A DNA stretch of 8,676 bases from Candidatus Neomicrothrix sp. UBA2110 (GTDB taxonomy: Bacteria > Actinomycetota > Acidimicrobiia > Acidimicrobiales > Poriferisodalaceae), in NCBI GenBank assembly GCA_002331465.1, contig DCYM01000263.1, positions 1 through 8,676 on the forward strand, in the 5' to 3' direction. The notes under the pieces are model-generated. The model searched no databases and was not told the DNA's origin. It worked only from the letters and a program-made list of their open reading frames with translations. Shown here one piece after another: positions 6,295-8,676 of the stretch. The translations under genes were made by a program, and so were the position numbers. How positions within the stretch are numbered: position 1 is the stretch's first letter; the number at the start of each line of letters is the position of its first letter.

Positions 6295-6950
6295 TAGTGG
6301 TGATCCCCTGAATCGGCGCTTGGATATTGCCCTTCAGGTACGTCAGCTTCGTCCCGAACGTTTGATAGGTGCTGGCCTATCTCCGGGTCTCGGACACCGT
6401 AACCAAGTTCGCCACTCCAGCTAATCCGGTTTTGATAATCGGGGTTGCCCGATGAAGCCGTCGCTCGCATCCAACCGGAGGTGGCGAGATCATCTCCATC
6501 GTGCCAAAGCTCCCAGGGTTGACGTTGTGGGAGGCCTTCGTCGTCGACGACCAATTCGGCTTTTGTGTAGATGGCGTCCGCCCGATTGGTAAAGCTAAAT
6601 TCAAACAGCTTGGATTCGGTGATTGCTTCAGTGGGGCAGGCTTCAACGCATAGATCGCAGTGAATGCAGCGAAGATAGTTGATCTCATAGACGTACCCGT
6701 AACGCTCCCCTGGCGAGACGGGAGCTGCCTCGGGATTATCGGCACCGCGGACATATATGCATTTGGCCGGGCATACGCCGGCGCAGAGTTCACAGCCAAT
6801 GCATTTTTCCATACCGTCCTCATAGCGGTTGAGGACATGACGGCCATGGAAGCGGGCTGGTTTTGGTCGCTTTTCTTTGGGATATTCAGTGGTGACCCTT
6901 TCTTCGAAAAGTTTCAGAAATGTGACTTTGAAACCGTTGAGATAGCCCAT
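6294..6950 (-). CDS. nuoI: NADH-quinone oxidoreductase subunit I (NuoI), 2x[4Fe-4S] ferredoxin-like
   Basis: Peripheral-arm subunit of complex I that carries clusters N6a and N6b and passes electrons towards NuoB and the quinone. An amphipathic N-terminal stretch (1-30) is followed by two CxxCxxCxxxCP motifs: Cys50/53/56/60 in CIGCELCAGVCP and Cys95/98/101/105 in CIHCDLCVEACP. There is an additional Cys64. TEAI and the aromatic YVYEINYLRC context are typical of NuoI. At 218 residues it is longer than E. coli-type NuoI (about 180). The extra length is a hydrophilic C-terminal tail from about residue 145, with many acidic residues and ending in histidines; as I recall, actinobacterial NuoI proteins are also this long. 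The ATG at 6950 overlaps the nuoH stop (TAATG) and has a very strong ribosome site just upstream. Confidence 0.96.
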   Translation of the reverse strand: MGYLNGFKVTFLKLFEERVTTEYPKEKRPKPARFHGRHVLNRYEDGMEKCIGCELCAGVCPAKCIYVRGADNPEAAPVSPGERYGYVYEINYLRCIHCDLCVEACPTEAITESKLFEFSFTNRADAIYTKAELVVDDEGLPQRQPWELWHDGDDLATSGWMRATASSGNPDYQNRISWSGELGYGVRDPEIGQHLSNVRDEADVPEGQYPSADSGDHH

Positions 6951-8143
6951 TACACCTCCTCCAGTTCTTCTTGATATGCGCGGTCACCAGCTCGCAGTGC
7001 CGCGACGAGAAGGGATCCTCCTATTGCTAGAGCAACGAATGCTGCTCCGTACGTCACAACCCAGTTCCAGTCATAGGTAGCGCGCAGTTCTTTGAGGCTA
7101 ATGAACATCAGCCAGAAGAGAATGAGTGGGATTAACAGCTTCCAACCCAGATGCATTAATTGGTCGTAGCGAAGTCTTGGGAGAGTCGCCCGGAACCACA
7201 CGAACACGAAAAGAAACGCGAGCACTTTAAGCAGGAACCAAATCGTGGGCCAGAACCAAGTCATCCCAAAGAAGATGGGGCCAGCAGGACCGCCAAAGAA
7301 AAGAGTGACCATGATTGCGGACATGGTGATGACGTTCATGAACTCGGCGAGAAAGAACAGAGCGAAACGAATCGATGAATACTCGGTGTGGAATCCGCCG
7401 ACGAGTTCTTGCTCGGCTTCTACCAGATCGAATGGGGGACGATTTAGCTCCGCGGTTGCGGCGATAAGGAAAACGATGAAGGGGACGATTCCTGATGAGA
7501 CGAGAAACCAACGCGTAAATCCGCCAGATTGAGCGGCAACGATGCCATGGGTCGACAAGGTCCCAGCGAGCACCACGACAACGACAGTCGCCATACCTAG
7601 CGCTGCCTCATAAGAAATAGCTTGTGCAGAGGCGCGGACCGACCCAATGAGCGGATACTTAGAGCCGGAAGCCCAGCCGGCGAGCATCACCCCGTACACA
7701 GCTATCGAGGACATCGCCAGTAAGAAAAGAATGCCAATCGGAGGGTCGGCTACCTGGAGATAGGTCTCCCGTCCGAAGATGGTGACGGTTCCAGAGGAGC
7801 CCCCGCCGAACGAACCACCTATAGGTACAACGGCAAAGGACAGAAAGGCTGTCACCGCTGAGATGTAAGGCGCCAGCCGAAACACAAGCGGATCGGCATT
7901 TTCGGGTCGAAGGTCTTCTTTGAAAAAGAATTTCACCCCGTCGGCGAAGGTCTGGAGTAAACCCCAAGGGCCGGCCACATTCGGGCCGATCCGATTTTGC
8001 ATGTCCGAAATAAGTTTCCGTTCGAACCAAACCATAAACATGGTGGCGACGAGCAGGAAGGTAAAGGCAACAAGAACTTTGACAGCCATAATGCTGACAT
8101 CAACGAGGTCAACACCGTCGAGATAGAGGGGGTCGCCGGTCAC
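6950..8143 (-). CDS. nuoH: NADH-quinone oxidoreductase subunit H (NuoH)
   Basis: Membrane subunit (ND1 family) that anchors the peripheral arm, forms much of the quinone tunnel and starts the E-channel. It has 397 residues and about eight or nine membrane helices. Hallmarks are ERK...MQNRIGPN at 41-55, GLLQTFADGVKFFFKED at 61-77, the highly conserved acidic loop AELNRPPFDLVEAEQELVGG at 231-250 followed by FHTEYS, and the WFRATLPRLRYDQLMHLGWK segment at 316-335. A glycine/serine-rich insert (109-118) lies between the helices around residues 90-145. The C-terminal helix at about 362-384 is followed by a charged tail ending EELEEV. The start is GTG at 8143, overlapping the nuoG stop as GTGA; the upstream ribosome site is weak, so initiation probably depends on coupling to nuoG. 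Confidence 0.96.
   Translation of the reverse strand: MTGDPLYLDGVDLVDVSIMAVKVLVAFTFLLVATMFMVWFERKLISDMQNRIGPNVAGPWGLLQTFADGVKFFFKEDLRPENADPLVFRLAPYISAVTAFLSFAVVPIGGSFGGGSSGTVTIFGRETYLQVADPPIGILFLLAMSSIAVYGVMLAGWASGSKYPLIGSVRASAQAISYEAALGMATVVVVVLAGTLSTHGIVAAQSGGFTRWFLVSSGIVPFIVFLIAATAELNRPPFDLVEAEQELVGGFHTEYSSIRFALFFLAEFMNVITMSAIMVTLFFGGPAGPIFFGMTWFWPTIWFLLKVLAFLFVFVWFRATLPRLRYDQLMHLGWKLLIPLILFWLMFISLKELRATYDWNWVVTYGAAFVALAIGGSLLVAALRAGDRAYQEELEEV
6953..6960 (-). promoter_or_regulatory. Strong ribosome binding site for nuoI inside the nuoH C-terminus
   Basis: AGGAGGTG, a full match to the anti-Shine-Dalgarno core, lies directly before TA-ATG of nuoI. It is written within the last codons of nuoH (Glu-Glu-Val, then TAA). 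It is the strongest ribosome site I noticed in the window and fixes the nuoI start. Confidence 0.8.
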
Positions 8144-8676
8144 AAAGTTTCGATCCGAATGTCGTTGACAAGTGCAGTGGCGTCAATAAAGCGGTTGGCT
8201 CCACCTCCGGGTTGATTGAACGGGAGTACCGCCGTCCCTCGCAGGATGGTGTCATCTGCAACGGCTAGGAGTGTCTCAGTTGTTCGGGTTGAGATAACTC
8301 GAACGGCAGTTCCACTTGACACTCCTAAACGTTGGAGGTCACCAGGATGCACTTTCAACGACGGCTCTTCAGCTAGGTGACGCAATGAAGGGCTGTGGCT
8401 GACTCCAGTTCCGGCATCCCATAGTTTCCGGCCACTGACCAGTCGCAATCCGTAGCCGTCTACAACAGGTGGTTCTTGCGGTGTTGCCAACGTCGGTTTT
8501 ATCGAGCTTCCTTGGATAAGAATACCTTCATGTGCTTCAGGCCCACAGATTCGTTCAATAGTCACCCCCGCGTGGCTTGGCGCGACTTGCTCAATTTCAC
8601 ACCAAATTTCTTCTCGCGAACCAACACCTAGGTCGCCGCCCAAACGCCATGCCAACTCGGCGGCGATCATCCAGTC
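8140..8676 (-). CDS. nuoG: NADH-quinone oxidoreductase subunit G (NuoG), C-terminal part only
   Basis: C-terminal 178 residues of the large iron-sulphur subunit of complex I; the reading frame is open through the right edge, so the N-terminal ferredoxin and molybdopterin-oxidoreductase-like domains lie outside. The visible part begins DWMIAAELAWRLGGDLG, a segment typical of NuoG. It continues into the molybdopterin-dinucleotide-binding type beta-barrel: LRLVSGRKLWDAGTGVSHSP at 75-94 (counting from the first visible Met), SLKVHPGDLQRLGV at 104-117, and AVLPFNQPGGGANRF at 147-161 near the end. This fold is a degenerate relic of formate-dehydrogenase ancestry and is not expected to bind the cofactor. 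The Met at 8670 is internal, not the start. The stop overlaps the nuoH GTG. The gene implies that NADH-oxidising subunits NuoE and NuoF lie nearby, but they are not visible. Confidence 0.9.
   Translation of the reverse strand, partial: DWMIAAELAWRLGGDLGVGSREEIWCEIEQVAPSHAGVTIERICGPEAHEGILIQGSSIKPTLATPQEPPVVDGYGLRLVSGRKLWDAGTGVSHSPSLRHLAEEPSLKVHPGDLQRLGVSSGTAVRVISTRTTETLLAVADDTILRGTAVLPFNQPGGGANRFIDATALVNDIRIETL

Noticed and set aside
6377..6847. 156-codon minus-strand open frame inside nuoI
   Set aside because: Shadow frame; the nuoI frame carries both complete iron-sulphur motifs.

Overview
The window holds most of a bacterial respiratory complex I (proton-pumping NADH:quinone oxidoreductase, NDH-1) locus, read entirely from the minus strand. 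In the direction of transcription (right to left) the order is the 3' end of nuoG, then nuoH, nuoI, nuoJ, nuoK, nuoL, nuoM and nuoN. After a 181-base gap comes the 5' part of a nuoA gene that runs off the left edge. No plus-strand gene, RNA gene, mobile element or CRISPR array is supported.

The nuoG-to-nuoN block (8676 to 492) is packed as tightly as possible. Stops and starts overlap by 1 to 4 bases at most junctions: GTGA at nuoG/nuoH, TAATG at nuoH/nuoI and nuoI/nuoJ, GTGA or TGATG at nuoJ/nuoK, and TGATG at nuoM/nuoN. There is a 4-base gap at nuoK/nuoL and either a 4- or a 19-base overlap at nuoL/nuoM. This points to one translationally coupled transcript. The proteins cover the end of the peripheral arm (NuoG, NuoI), the quinone-site and membrane-entry subunit (NuoH), the small E-channel subunits (NuoJ, NuoK, NuoA) and the three antiporter-like pumps (NuoL, NuoM, NuoN). 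The expected charged residues and iron-sulphur cysteines are present, so the genes look functional.

The unusual part is the left end. Where a standard nuoA-N operon would end after nuoN, a nuoA starts on the same strand. Either the locus is a permuted or split nuo operon (nuoA and perhaps B, C, D and others following nuoN), or this nuoA belongs to a second set. The 181-base gap between them has short repeated words and a strong potential RNA hairpin that forms only in the nuo-sense transcript, with a competing alternative helix. No clear promoter, Shine-Dalgarno sequence or intrinsic terminator was found there.

Organism: a free-living respiring bacterium. The intermediate base composition, frequent GTG starts, the 218-residue NuoI with a long hydrophilic C-terminal tail and the NuoG segment reading DWMIAAELA suggest an actinobacterium, possibly of the Acidimicrobiia type. 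This is an inference from recall and was not searched. I see no sign of an undescribed biological system; most of the window is a conventional operon.
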